A stretch of DNA of 64,000 bases, from contig CM029369.1 in NCBI GenBank assembly GCA_017165825.1, positions 157,403-221,402 of the forward strand, in the 5' to 3' direction. A program made the position numbers and the translations under genes. Of the stretch, positions 21,318-31,249 are shown in pieces. Source of the stretch: Hepsetus odoe. Its lineage: Eukaryota > Chordata > Actinopteri > Characiformes > Hepsetidae. The notes beneath the pieces were generated by a model. The model was not told the DNA's origin and made no database searches. It saw only the letters and a list, made by a program, of their open reading frames with translations. Every line of letters starts with the position of its first letter. The first letter of the stretch is position 1.

Positions 21318-23280
21318 TTATCTTTGTATCTCCTGAACATTTTGCTGGGAAGATTTTCGAGGAAGCCAAGTGAACTGGTAGGGTTCCTTCTGTATTGCAA
21401 GGTCCAAATCCAGCTGCTTCTGTTCTGCCTCATTTCCCACTGGTCGGTAGCCCAGCAGGGACATGGCTTCCTTACAGATGTTCTGGATTTGTTGTACTTT
21501 CTTGTGTGGTATGGAAGTCCTCCAGGCCAGTGAGACATCCTCAGCATTGCGAGATGTGATCTTAAATGCATCTTCCTTGCTTCCTTTGCCCTTCCCATGT
21601 GTGATGCGGTAAATCCACTCCTGCAACTTCTCTGTCATCTGCAGTCCCACAAAATTGTACAACATTTCAATCTGCTCCAATGGGTTCTTCGTGAGATCCT
21701 CATAGCGTATGAGCCTATACCTCCCCTGCAGGAAATCAGGTGGTTTCAGCGTGGCCGTCTCATGTATTTTCACATGGCTGCGGCAAACTTCCTGCAGCAC
21801 TTTCTGCTGAGCATCAGGTGGAAGAGAGCCCTGCTTCTCAAGGACCATTGTGCTGTCCCATTCCATGTCCAGTACAGCTTGTTCCCGTGAGTGAAAGACA
21901 GCCCGTGGGTCTCGAACCAAGTGAATTATTCTCAGGTCCAGATTGGGATCCCTCAACAGTGGGTAGAGGGACTCCAGCTCAAAGAAGCGTACCTCCTTCA
22001 GCACCACATGGCTGTAGGACAGGCATGCATTCTCCACCCGCCACAGTCCCACCATGTCACACTGCAGCCGACACTTGAAATCCACACTCATCTGGTCTCG
22101 CGGCGTCAGAGGACAGGCTGGGGGTGAGCAGAGCGCTCTGCTTTGGCTCCATGCAAACACCTAAGAGAGAATGGGACAGATAGAGATAGAGAATGAATCA
22201 TCAGATCATGGGAAAGGACCAGAACACTACCCTCATTCAGTCCTGCAGCTCTAAAATAGTTTCTACTGTGATCATGCATCCGCATTCACTGTTAAGGTCA
22301 ACAGAACCCAACACAATAACCATCAGCTCCATCATTTCTAAGTCACATTCCTGCAATATTTTAATCCTGTTGAAACTGAAAACTAGAAATCACCTGTCTC
22401 CTGCCTCAGTGACTATCGTCCCGACGCTCTCACACCTGTCATCATGAAGTGCTTCGAGAGGCTGGTCATAATTCTGCTTATACCATTGTACTGCTGCTCC
22501 ATTACAACACTGCTGCTCTAGTCATTCATGTACACACTGCCTCTGTCTTTGTCGGGCGAATGTTTCCTGTCCTGTTTGTTGTCCTGTTGTATTGTGGTGT
22601 GTTCTATGTAATGTTAGATCTTATGTGTAGCACCATGGTCCTGGAGGAACAGGTCATAAATAAATAAAACTTGTTTGAACTTGAACTTCCTCCACTATTG
22701 TCACCCTGTGCCTAACTCTTCTTAAAATAAGTATTAATTACAGCCACTTCCATTCTTCTAGCAAAATCTACAACCATCTGACCTTCTGCATTCCTCTCCT
22801 TGACACCAACACCTCCTCATCACCTCTGTTCCCTTCACCATCATGTCCATTAAAGTCCCCACCAATCAACACATAGTACCTCAGACAGGTGGGTGTGTCT
22901 TCAGCACTACTGACCTGAGAGACATTGTAGTTGGGGGGCAGGTAGGCATCCATTACAGAGAAGTCACACTGAAACAGGCTGCGCATCAGGTCCCGCACCG
23001 CCATCCGCAGACCTTTAGCGCCAGGATGCCGCAGAGTCGTCCACACGTGCCACGCTGGCTCCATCAGGTAAAATACTGATGGGTGCTGGCTGAACACCTG
23101 TCCCAGGAAGGAGGAGCCTGACCGCCATGATGAGAGCAGCAGCACATGCACCTTCGCCTGCGATGGAGAGGAGTCCTGCGGCATCAAATGTCCATACCAA
23201 TAAAAAACTAGCATCATGGCAATAACCTGCAGCAGCAGCAGGGTCGCCACAACAGGTATGAAGGCACAGACACGCCGCAT
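21318..23280 (-). CDS. chst6: Carbohydrate (GlcNAc) 6-O-sulfotransferase, CHST5/6-like, two coding exons
   Basis: Golgi type II membrane enzymes of this family transfer sulfate from PAPS to C6 of GlcNAc in glycans such as keratan sulfate. Coding exon 1 is 23280-22915 (122 codons); coding exon 2 is 22160-21318 (280 codons plus TAA). The total of 402 residues is close to the roughly 395 of mammalian CHST6. Splice sites are CAG/GTCAGT at 22915/22914 and CTCTCTTAG/GTG at 22161/22160, phase 0, joining NVSQ to [14 protein letters not shown]. Visible features: membrane anchor at residues 7-29, 5'-PAPS loop [11 protein letters not shown] at 50-60, [13 protein letters not shown] sequon at 119-121, and 3'-phosphate site [12 protein letters not shown] at 199-210. 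The start is MRRV at 23280 because TTTGTAG/GTAAC just upstream looks like a 5'-UTR splice acceptor. The family call is firm; orthology to chst6 rather than chst5 or chst4 is not settled. Confidence 0.88.
22385..22680 (+). mobile_element. Rex1 fragment in the chst6 intron
   Basis: The plus strand encodes [20 protein letters not shown], an RT-start motif of Rex1. It jumps to the Rex1 3' tail (TATGTGTAGCACCATGGTCC, TGGAGGAACAGG, then AATAAATAAAACTTG). The catalytic RT core is deleted. Confidence 0.75.
22690..22870 (-). mobile_element. RTE endonuclease fragment in the chst6 intron
   Basis: Minus-strand translation gives [18 protein letters not shown], matching [10 protein letters not shown] of RTE copies A and B, in a piece truncated at both ends. 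It ends about 45 bases from the exon 1 donor site. Confidence 0.85.
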
Positions 23281-23299
23281 GTTACCTACAAATATACAC

Positions 23300-24585
23300 A
23301 CAATTTTCTTTTACACAAGTATTCAAAACACTCACTCACTTATTTTCATAGCTGCTTGTCCTAATTAGTGTCACTGGGGGGTGTGTGCTGGAGCCCATTC
23401 CAGCTCTCATAAGGCGACAGGCAAATAATTGAATCATAATTGGCCATTCATTCCTAGGGAAAATTCAAACTTTGAGGGTTCACTCTCCAAACATGTCTGT
23501 CCAATCGAAATTTAAATGTACATTTTCTTCATTTTGATTTTTTTATGCTAAGTGACTTCCAATTAAGTTGAGCAGGTGAGTTGAGAGTGAACAGGTGAAA
23601 AGGTGTGTGTGTGTTTAGGGTAAACAAGTTGTATTGATATATCACTTTTAAACAACAATTGTTGTCACAAAGCAGCTTTACAGAATCTGGGTACAGTTTA
23701 CATTTACAAATTTATAATTTATAGTTGGTCAAGTATGGATTAAACCAGGAGGGCATGTGTGTGTGTGTCTGTCTGTTTGGGGGTGTGACCTGTAATGGTG
23801 AGTGAGTGTGAGTTGGGGGTGAACAGGTGAAGTTGGGATTGAGTGCAAGGTGGGGGGTGTTGAAGTGTTGGAGATGTTTGAAGATCAGCTGATCATTTTG
23901 AAGGTAGAGGGACGTCCTGTTCCCATTGTGTTCACCCGTTCCATGGTCAGGCTACTGAGAATGTGTGGACTGAGACATCCTTGTGTGAAAGGACAGGGAA
24001 GGTGTGCGGCTTCTTGCGTAAGAGTGTTTTCTGAGTTCTGTATGTAGTTATACTGAATAAAGTTCAGTTCACAACTCTCAGCTACACTTCAGTGTCCAGC
24101 CCACAGTGAGAGAGACATACGATTTGTCTTTTGTTTTTCTTTTCATTTAATTAAGAAATCAATTTAAAAAAACTCTGGAAAACTAAAAAACCAGCAGGTG
24201 GCACCAAATACCAGTTACTGTTTTCTAGTCTTCTCTATTCTTCAGCCATAAATAGTTTATTCAGTTTATAAACTGGAATCTTACAAACTTTGTTTTTGTT
24301 GATTAATAACAAAAAAGAAAGTTGATGTTAATGTGAGAAAAAATGAAAAAAAAAACCCTTATTAGTTTTTCCACCTTAAATTGTGCAGCAAGTCTATTCT
24401 GGCACCTTTACCAATAATTAATTTTTATTATCAGCCTCTTTTAGACATTGACTCATTTTAAACACACGCACATACATACACACATACTAAAACATCACTA
24501 TTCCTGCTGTGGGAATAAGGAGAGTAGAGTTTACTCTTCTCTGTTTTAAAATGGTCAAATTTATTTTAGTTTAAACTGTTTAAAG
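23300..24585. other. Region upstream of the chst6 coding start; no further exon recognised
   Basis: It should hold 5'-UTR exons and the promoter of the chst6-like gene, but I cannot place them. A LINE 3'-end scrap with CACAAAGCAGCTTTACAGAATC lies at about 23625-23710. Some GT-rich runs occur near 23600 and 23757. Confidence 0.4.
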
Positions 24586-24589
24586 TGAA

Positions 24590-24690
24590 AGTGACTATTT
24601 CCTCAGGGCAATCTACTGGTCTGGGATTCAAACCCCTGACCTGCAGATCATGGGGTTAACTCCCTAACCACTAGAACACACCTGCCTTAA
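24590..24690 (-). mobile_element. SINE-T2/T3 head fragment
   Basis: CAGGGCAATCTACTGGTCTG is followed by GATTCAAACCCCTGACCTGC and CCCTAACCACTAGAACAC, the reverse of the shared tRNA-like head. Confidence 0.6.
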
Positions 24691-24964
24691 TAGTACTTAA
24701 TTTTCTCTCCTCTGCTGTAAGTACACTAGGGTTTATTAATCCTCACTTTAAGGTCATTTGAGATAAAAGCCTCTGCTAAATTACATCCCGTCCCACACTC
24801 TCCTCTCCCTCCTGCCATCCGGGAAAAGGATCAGAAGTATATGGGCCTCCACTACCAGGATGGGAAACAGTTTCTTCACCCTGGCCATCAGATTTCTGAA
24901 CTGTTAATGTCTTCACAATAACCTGCTCTCTGCTACTGCTGGCATTTTTCTCCTGTTATGCACT

Positions 24965-25120
24965 AATGAAAGTGAAAGTGACAACGCTTGTCGTTGCGAG
25001 GTCACAGCACACAGTGAACCACAACAAAACTGGACCTCTGCATTTAACCCATCCAAACACCGTGCAGCACTGCGCAGCTATTGAAAGCACCAGGGGAGCA
25101 GTGACGGGGACGGTACCTTG
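24965..25120 (-). mobile_element. SINE-T2 fragment inside Rex1
   Basis: GTCGTTGCGAGGTCACAGCA, ACCACAACAAAACTGGACC and TCTGCATTTAACCC are followed by GGGGAGCAGTGACGGGGACG, the reverse of the T2 tail and body. The head is missing beyond GGTACCTTG. Confidence 0.8.
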
Positions 25121-25257
25121 CCACCTCACCTCACCACTCCACTTAATACCACCTCACCACTCCACTTATTACCACCTCACCACTCCACTTATTACCACCT
25201 CACCACTCCACTTAATACCACCTCACCACTCCACTTAATACCACCTCACCACGCCAC
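25121..25257. repeat. 23-bp minisatellite
   Basis: About five and a half copies of a CTCACCACTCCACTTAATAC-CAC unit, alternating AATACC and ATTACC. Confidence 0.9.
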
Positions 25258-25687
25258 TTTTTGCACTCCACACTTTAGTCACAACACTGCTGCTCCGTTA
25301 TACTGCCCAACAACTTCTGCTCTTTGTTTCATAACACTGCGGCTCTCTGACGGATGAATCTTGTCTGTTGTCCTGTCTGTTGTTGTCTGCACTGCTAGTT
25401 CTCATCTGACTTGCCTTGTCTTGTGTCTTATGTCGTCCTATGTGTAGCACCAGGGTCCTGGAGGAACGTTATTTCGTTTAACTATGTCCTGTGTAGATGG
25501 TTGAAATGACAATAAAAATCTACTTGATTGACTTGACATAATTTAAACGTAACTTAAATATTAAAAAAATAATGTTATTACAGACTAAATGTAAAGTAAT
25601 TAAATATGTAAATGTAAAATACAAACCTTGTTGAGACTCTTGATCTCCTCTTTCAGCTGCTCAGCACAGTATCCTTTCAAGAAAGTG

Positions 25688-25770
25688 CGTGTGTGTGTGT
25701 GCCTGCGTGTGTGTGCCAGCGTGTGTGTGAGTGTGTGTGTGCATGCATGCATGCTTGCGTGTGTAGCTGT
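25688..25770. repeat. GT/GTGC-rich simple repeat
   Basis: Imperfect GTGTGT with CTGCGTGT, CCAGCGTGT and GCATGCATGCATGC interruptions. Confidence 0.8.
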
Positions 25771-25871
25771 CTGTTGGGGTGTAACCTGAAATATGATATG
25801 ATTGGTTTTATGTGGCTCTGGTTTGAGCCTAACCCTAACACTGGTTGGAATTACTACCCACTGACTTACAT

Positions 25872-25888
25872 CATCCTCCTCCTCCTCC

Positions 25889-25922
<34 letters not shown>

Positions 25923-26010
25923 TATCATCATCCTAATCATCATCATCATCATCATCATCATCCTTATCATCATCCTCATCATCATCATCATTTTTATTAT
26001 TGTAATTATT
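25872..26010. repeat. (ATC)n microsatellite
   Basis: CTC units grade into a long ATC array with occasional CTT and CTA units. The isoleucine-rich and methionine-rich frames through it are not genes. Confidence 0.95.
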
Positions 26011-26109
26011 ATTATTAGTGTTGTGTTGTTGCTGTTATTGTAATGAATAAAATAGAAGTGGAGCACTTTTGAATGCAGCTGAAAATGTTTTATAGAAAGT
26101 ACAAGTTAT

Positions 26110-26375
26110 ACACTTCTTAGTTCCTTTGAAGTGAAGGTGACTATGTGTCACTGAAACATACCACACAGTGAAGCAAAAAAGAAATGCATACTCTGCATTT
26201 AACCCACACACACACACACACACATACACACACACACACACACGTTAAACACATGTGTAGCAGGGGGCAGCTACATCCAGCATCCGAGGAGCAGTGATGG
26301 GGTCAGTACCTTCCTCAAAGGCACCTCAGGGCAACCTACTGGGATTCAAACCCCTGGCCTCATCCCTAACACAGA
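26110..26375 (-). mobile_element. SINE-T2 copy with expanded (CA)n
   Basis: The reverse of the T2 tail (ACACAGTGAAGCAAAAAAG, CTCTGCATTTAACCC) runs into a (CA)n stretch at 26205-26243. GGAGCAGTGATGGGGTCAG and GGCAACCTACTGGGATTCAA (head) follow. Confidence 0.7.
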
Positions 26376-26379
26376 ATAG

Positions 26380-26820
26380 ATTCAGTTAACCTTGCTATAA
26401 ATATATAAAATATATGATCACATAAATTAATACATTAAAACTTTAAATAGTAGTAATAGTGTTTAAAAATCAGTTCTAGAACAGGAGTGACATGTTCTGT
26501 TTTTTCTTTTCTTTTAGTGCCAGTCGCTGGAACCAGTTGGAACCTTTCTGTGTTTTTTCTGTAACATGTTTATTCTTTATAGTAAAATAAGTGCATTACA
26601 ATAATCCATATGTGAGAGAATAAAAGTCTGAACTGTCTGATCTGATTTGGTCTTCACAATATTGTCAGTGTTTGATCAAGAATAACTCACTTATCCAGTA
26701 ATCGGTCTGTAGTCCCAGGTTGCTCAGATTGTTCTTTTTTTCCCTCTCTGGCTTCCCTAAAGCCAAAAAGGATGATTTCAGTCTTCTCTTCATTTAATAT
26801 TTCAAAAGTTTTCATTCACA
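26380..26820. other. No gene seen
   Basis: AT-rich unique-looking sequence. 26600-26830 has GATCAAGAATAA-type text that may be an old LINE but is too decayed to assign. Confidence 0.4.
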
Positions 26821-26829
26821 GTTACTCAA

Positions 26830-27193
26830 TGTCATGGTTTCAGTTTCGGTTTGGGTACAGTAGAGTAACCCTCAGAGAACAGTAACCCAGTCTGTTCTGA
26901 CTGAGCACACCTGGGCTCATGGAGGCACAGGTGTGCTTCACTGGGGCTGCTATTTAAGCCCCGATGAGTCAGAACAGAACGCGGATCATTCACAAGGCGA
27001 AGCCTCAGGTTTATGGTGGTTTTTGGTCATTTTGGTAACTTGTTTAAGTCAGATTGCAGTTCCTTGTGTCTTGTCTTGGTCAGAACTGCAGTCCTTGGAT
27101 CTTGTTTTTTGTTAGTATGAGCAATAAAGCTACGTTCCAGGAACCCTAACGTGCTCTGCATTGACGTCCTTCCCGCACCCCGCCACCGTTACA
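26830..27193 (+). mobile_element. Solo LTR of the 5936-10264 family
   Basis: It starts TGTCATGGTTTCAG, ends CCGCCACCGTTACA, and is flanked by CTCAA (26825-26829) and CTCAT (27194-27198), a target duplication with one mismatch. It shares GTTCTGACTGAGCACACCTG, a TATTTAAGCCCCGATGAG promoter core and GCAATAAA with the LTRs of the complete element. No internal region follows, as expected after LTR-LTR recombination. Confidence 0.85.
26951..26957 (+). promoter_or_regulatory. TATA-like box of the solo LTR
   Basis: TATTTAA lies in a GCTATTTAAGCCCC context, at the same position in all LTR copies of this family in the window. Confidence 0.5.
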
Positions 27194-27199
27194 CTCATT

Positions 27200-27417
27200 G
27201 AATATGATTTATTAGTTTTGTTCCTCCACCTTTCTCAGGCTCAGTCAGCATTAGAAGACTCACAACATACAAAACTGAATTCCCTTCACTTGGTAACTGT
27301 GTTAACAGTTCACTCTAAGGTCCATACAGCTGTCCCAAAAACAGAGGACAGCTGTAGTGCTCCTGAGACAGGTCGAAATAAGAGAAGAGCTCAAGTAGAA
27401 AATGCCAAACTGAGCTC

Positions 27418-27454
<37 letters not shown>

Positions 27455-28075
27455 GGGCACAGAGTGTGTCTGGAACTGAGCTGAACTGATGATGTCACTT
27501 TCCACATTATTTTATATGTAAATATTTGTAAATATACAGCATTTTTTATTTGGTGAATTATCTACTTATTTTAATTTAATTATGTTTCAAAATATAATGT
27601 ATAATTTGTATGTTATAATATAATATAATATATTAGTTTTAATTCAGTCTGGATATTAGTTTTCAGTCTGAGGTCAATATGGAATGAGTTACTCATTCTT
27701 CCAATCATTCTGGAGGAAAATCTGTGGGTTTGTGTCTTGTGGTTTCTGATGTCACTGGAAAAACCCAACCTGATCACTGCAGTCATCAGATAATGTAATA
27801 GTCCAGTTTTACCTGTCCAGGGTTCTGGGTGTGTTGGGCAGACGTGTCTCTGTCTTTAGTGTTGAGGGAAACATTTCCTAATACCCCTCTGTCATCTTCA
27901 CTCTGTTCATAAATATTTCCAACACTTGAATAACTCACTCCCTTCAGGTTTACACACACACCTGTGATTGTCTCACCTTTGACAAAGTTGGGACATGTAA
28001 TGCATTAATATTGCACGCTGACGTCTTCATTCTTTCATTTAAGGAAATTTTTCAAGATAGCATCAACTTTTTTGA
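27200..28075. other. No gene seen; one (CA)n tract
   Basis: A (CA)16-type run lies at 27420-27452. The rest is AT-rich unique-looking sequence, with ATAATATAATATAAT near 27614-27632. Confidence 0.5.
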
Positions 28076-28079
28076 ATTG

Positions 28080-28295
28080 GTTGCTGTGTTTTTCTTCCTC
28101 CTACTCAGATTATTGTAATACTTCCCTGGCCTCGACAAACCAGCTCTTTCTCAATGAGCAGCTTTTCAGCAGCATCCACATTGCCACCTTCATGTGAGAG
28201 AACTCAAACTTCCCTGTTTTATCCTCCAGACATCAGCTCCCAGTGCTTTTTAGGATTTATTTTAAAATTCTTGTGTTTATAGAGCAGTAAAGAAC
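28080..28295 (+). mobile_element. L2-like LINE C-terminal fragment
   Basis: Plus-strand translation reads DYCNTSLASTNQLFLNEQ and, after decay, HQLPVLFRIYFKILVFI, matching the YCN and HWLPV blocks after the RT of L2-like LINEs. Confidence 0.55.
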
Positions 28296-28319
28296 AAGTC
28301 CAGGCTGATGGAGAAACAG

Positions 28320-28480
28320 CACCATCAAGACCCAGAGTTCACAAGTTCAAATCCCACTTCTAGCACCACCACCACTGGGTTCCGGAGCAAAACCCTGAAC
28401 CCTGAGTGTCTCCAGGGGGATTAATGTCCCTGTAATCAGGAAATGAAAGTCATTCTGAAGCATCTGATAAATGCCAAAAT
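28320..28480 (+). mobile_element. SINE-T1 partial copy
   Basis: CACAAGTTCAAATCCCACTT is followed by the T1 body (CACCACTGGGTTCCGGAGCA, CTGAACCCTGAGTGTCTCC) and a decayed tail CATCTGATAAATGCC. Confidence 0.7.
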
Positions 28481-29139
28481 TCTAAATATAAGAGGATAAA
28501 ATAAAGATACGTACTTTACAGCAAAGATACGTTCTTTCTCAGCATGAACCCACACTGCTGTTCACTGATCATCACCTCTTTTTTAACCTGCTTCCACGAC
28601 TCTTTCCCAGAACTTCATGCTGTGTCTGATCAACTTTATCCCTCTATAGTTCTATAGCTCTGTTCATCACCCTTATTCTTGAAAATTGGTACCAGTACAC
28701 TTCATCTCCACTCCTCAGGCTCAGGCAGGATTGTTAAACAATCTGGTCAGAAACACCACTGCCATCTCCCCTAAACACCTTTTAAAGACCAACAGCCTTT
28801 CCATTCTTCATCCTCTTCATCGCTGCGCTGACTTCCATCTTACTTATATGCTGCACTTCCAGGTTCACTATCCTCACATCATCCAATCTTCTCTCTCTCT
28901 CACTCTCTTCATTTATAAGCCGCTCAAAGTTCTCCTTCCATCTGCTCAACACGCTCTGTTCACCTGTGAGTATGTTTAAATTTCTGTTTTTAATCGTCCT
29001 GACCTGCTGCACATCTTTCCCAGATCTGTCTCTCTGTCTAGCCAATCGGTAAAGGTCCTTTTCTCCCTCTTTACTGTCCAACCTCTCATACAATTCACCA
29101 AACACCTGATCTTCAGTTTTCACCACTGCTTTCTTCACC

Positions 29140-30063
29140 ATACACTTACATTTACATTACATTTACAGCATTTAGCAGACGCGCTTATCCAGAGCGACTT
29201 ACAACAGTGCTTTATTTCCACATTAGATCATCATCTTCTTAGTAACCAGCACAGATCAGAAACTGCTGAATAGCTATTGTAACCTAAGCAACAAACTAAG
29301 TGCCCTTGTGACAAGTATATACCTACACTACATACATTGTTTATTTAAAAGATAAATAAAGAAAGCGAGAGCAGAGGTTTAAGGAAAAGAGCAGAGGTAG
29401 GAGAGCAGCTGGTTTGGGAAGATTATTCCCTGAGAAATTCCATGAACAAGTGGGTTTTTAATTGACGTTTGAAGACAGCGAGGGACTCAGCAGTTCTGAC
29501 CATCAGGGGGAGTTCGTTCCACCACTGAGGGGCCAGAACTGAGAAGAGTCTTAATGCAGGTCTTCCTCTGTTTTTCAACGGTGGGGGTTCAAGGGTGGCG
29601 GTGGTCCAGTGGTAGGATACTTGCCTATGGTTCCAGAGGTCCCAGGTTCGAATCCCACCTCTAGCACTACCACCACTGGGTCCCTGAGCAAGACCCTTAA
29701 TCCTGAGTTGCTCCAGGGGGACTGTCCCTGTAATTAGGACATGTAAGTCGCTCTGGATAAGAGCGTCTGCTAAATGCCGTAAATGTAAATGTAAATGTAA
29801 GACGAGCAGTGCTTGATGGTCTGAGGGGACGAGAAGAGACACGGTGTTTGATTGGAGCAGTCAGGTAAGATGGTGAGAATAGTAACCTTGTAAGCAAGAG
29901 TTAAAGTTTTTACGAGCAGCCACTGGGAGCCAGTGTAGGTCCCTCAGCAGAAGAGTGGAAGAAGAGAATTTGGGATGGTTAAAGACGAGTCTTGCAGTTG
30001 CATTTTGAATCAGTTGTAGTGGTCTTGTTGCCTTCAGTGGAAGACCTGCCAGAAGAGAGTTCC
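29140..30063 (-). mobile_element. 5'-truncated L2 LINE inserted in RTE copy C
   Basis: Minus-strand translation starts with LQLIQNATARLVFNHPKFSS, then LLRDLHWLPVAARK. After the SINE interruption it reads ALRLFSVLAPQWWNELPL, MVRTAESLAVFKRQLKTHLF and a stop at 29423, the usual L2 ORF2 C-terminus. The 3' UTR ends in GTCGCTCTGGATAAGCGCG and GTCTGCTAAATGCTGTAAAT, identical in kind to the SINE-T1 tail. About ten RTE bases are missing at the junction. Confidence 0.85.
29588..29797 (+). mobile_element. SINE-T1, best full-length copy
   Basis: A-box-like TGGTCCAGTGGTAGGATACT, B box GGTTCGAATCCC, body ACTGGGTCCCTGAGCAAGAC, then tail CGCTCTGGATAAGAGCGTCT and GCTAAATGCCG followed by TAAATG repeats. It is inserted in the C-terminal codons of the L2 at 29140-30063. 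Confidence 0.9.
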
Positions 30064-30629
30064 TCTCCTTGTACTTTGTCTACTTTCTTCATCTCTCTGA
30101 CTGTCCCACTTCTTCTATGCTTGCCTCTTCTTCTGTATATACTGCTGGTCTTCTCGGTTCAACTACCAGGTTTCCTTATCCTCCTTATTCATTCCAGATG
30201 TAACACCAAGTACATTTCTAGCTTTCTGCCTTATCACTTCCGCGGTAGTTTCCCAGCAATCCGGTAGCTCTTCAACACCTCCCAGTGCCCGTGTTAACTC
30301 CTGCCTGAATTCCACCTTGCAGTCCTCCTCCTTCAGCTTCCACCACTTGATCCTCGACTCTGCCCTCACTTTCCTCCTCTTCTTGACCTCCAAGGTCATC
30401 CTACAGACCACCATCGTATGCTGTTTAGCTACACTCTCCCCTGTCACTACTTTACAGTCTCCAATCTCCTTCAGACAAAGGATATAATCCACCTGTGAGC
30501 ATCTTCCTCCACTCTCATATGTCACCCTGTGCTCCTCCCTCTTCTTCAAATAAGTAATAATTACCGCCATTTCCATCCTTTTCACAAAATCTACAACCAT
30601 CTGACCTTCAGCATTCATCTCCTTGACAC

Positions 30630-30835
30630 AGCTACATTTACGGCATTTAGCAGACACTCTTATCCAGAGTGACTTCCATGTCCTGATTACAGGGACAGTC
30701 CTTCCTGGAGCAACTCAGGGTTAAGGGACCCACCTTGCTCAGGTGGTAGTGCTAGAGGTGGGATTTGAACCTGAGACCTCTTGAGCCATAGGTCCCTAGG
30801 CAAGTACCCTACCACTAGACCACCGCCACCCCACC
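30630..30835 (-). mobile_element. SINE-T1 inserted in RTE copy C
   Basis: A complete reverse copy, from TTTACGGCATTTAGCAGACA to CACTAGACCACCGCCACCCC. It interrupts the RTE sequence CCTTGACACCATGCCTACC, with ACAC repeated on both sides. Confidence 0.85.
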
Positions 30836-31249
30836 AACACCATCCCTACCCATCATCCTCATCACCTCTGTTCCTTCACCAACATGGCCATTAAAATCTC
30901 CACCAATCACCTCTCTCTCTTCCCTGGGTACACTCTCTATCACTTCATCTAACTTGCTTCCGAATTCTTCTTTCATCTCCTTCTCACATCCAACTTGTGG
31001 AGCATAAGCACTAACCATTTGATGGCTGCCAAGTATGGACAGCCTACTTCAAATCATCCCATAGATTTTTGATGATATTCAAGTCAGGAGACTGTGATGG
31101 TTTTAAGCTGATAGTAGAGTCTGTAGTTGTTCATTACATTTTTTTTTTAGATGATAGTAGAGTCTGTAGTTCATTAAAAGGTTTAAAGCCTATAGGGTCT
31201 GTAGTTGCAGTTCATTAAAAGGTTTTAAACTGATAGTAGAGTCTCTGTG

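Larger units (their letters stand above)
24778..25545 (+). mobile_element. Rex1-type LINE 3' end
   Basis: Translation gives HTLLSLLPSGKRIRSIWAS, TRMGNSFFTLAIRFLNC and a stop (24785-24905). The 3' region ends with TGTGTAGCACCAGGGTCCTG and AAATGACAATAAAAATC then a CTTGA tail. A SINE fragment and a minisatellite interrupt the 3' region. Confidence 0.8.
28540..31018 (-). mobile_element. RTE LINE copy C, truncated and multiply interrupted
   Basis: RTE segments at 28540-29139, 30064-30629 and 30836-31018 are collinear with copies A and B. They cover the endonuclease region ([20 protein letters not shown]) to the start of RT. They are split by a truncated L2 (29140-30063) and a SINE (30630-30835). 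Both the 5' end and the RT/3' end are missing. Confidence 0.85.

Noticed and set aside
22768..23301. Single 177-residue sulfotransferase-like protein as one exon
   Set aside because: The last 56 residues come from an RTE fragment past a good splice donor, and the first seven precede a likely splice acceptor; the spliced two-exon model restores the family sequence.
25693..26066. Ile-rich and Met-rich open frames
   Set aside because: They are translations of the (ATC)n repeat on each strand.
29588..29797. tRNA gene
   Set aside because: A and B box-like sequences are present, but they head a dispersed SINE with a LINE tail, and no complete cloverleaf is evident. The same applies to the other SINE heads.
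29423..29842. 139-codon open frame
   Set aside because: It joins a SINE translated backwards to the L2 C-terminus; not a real fusion protein.
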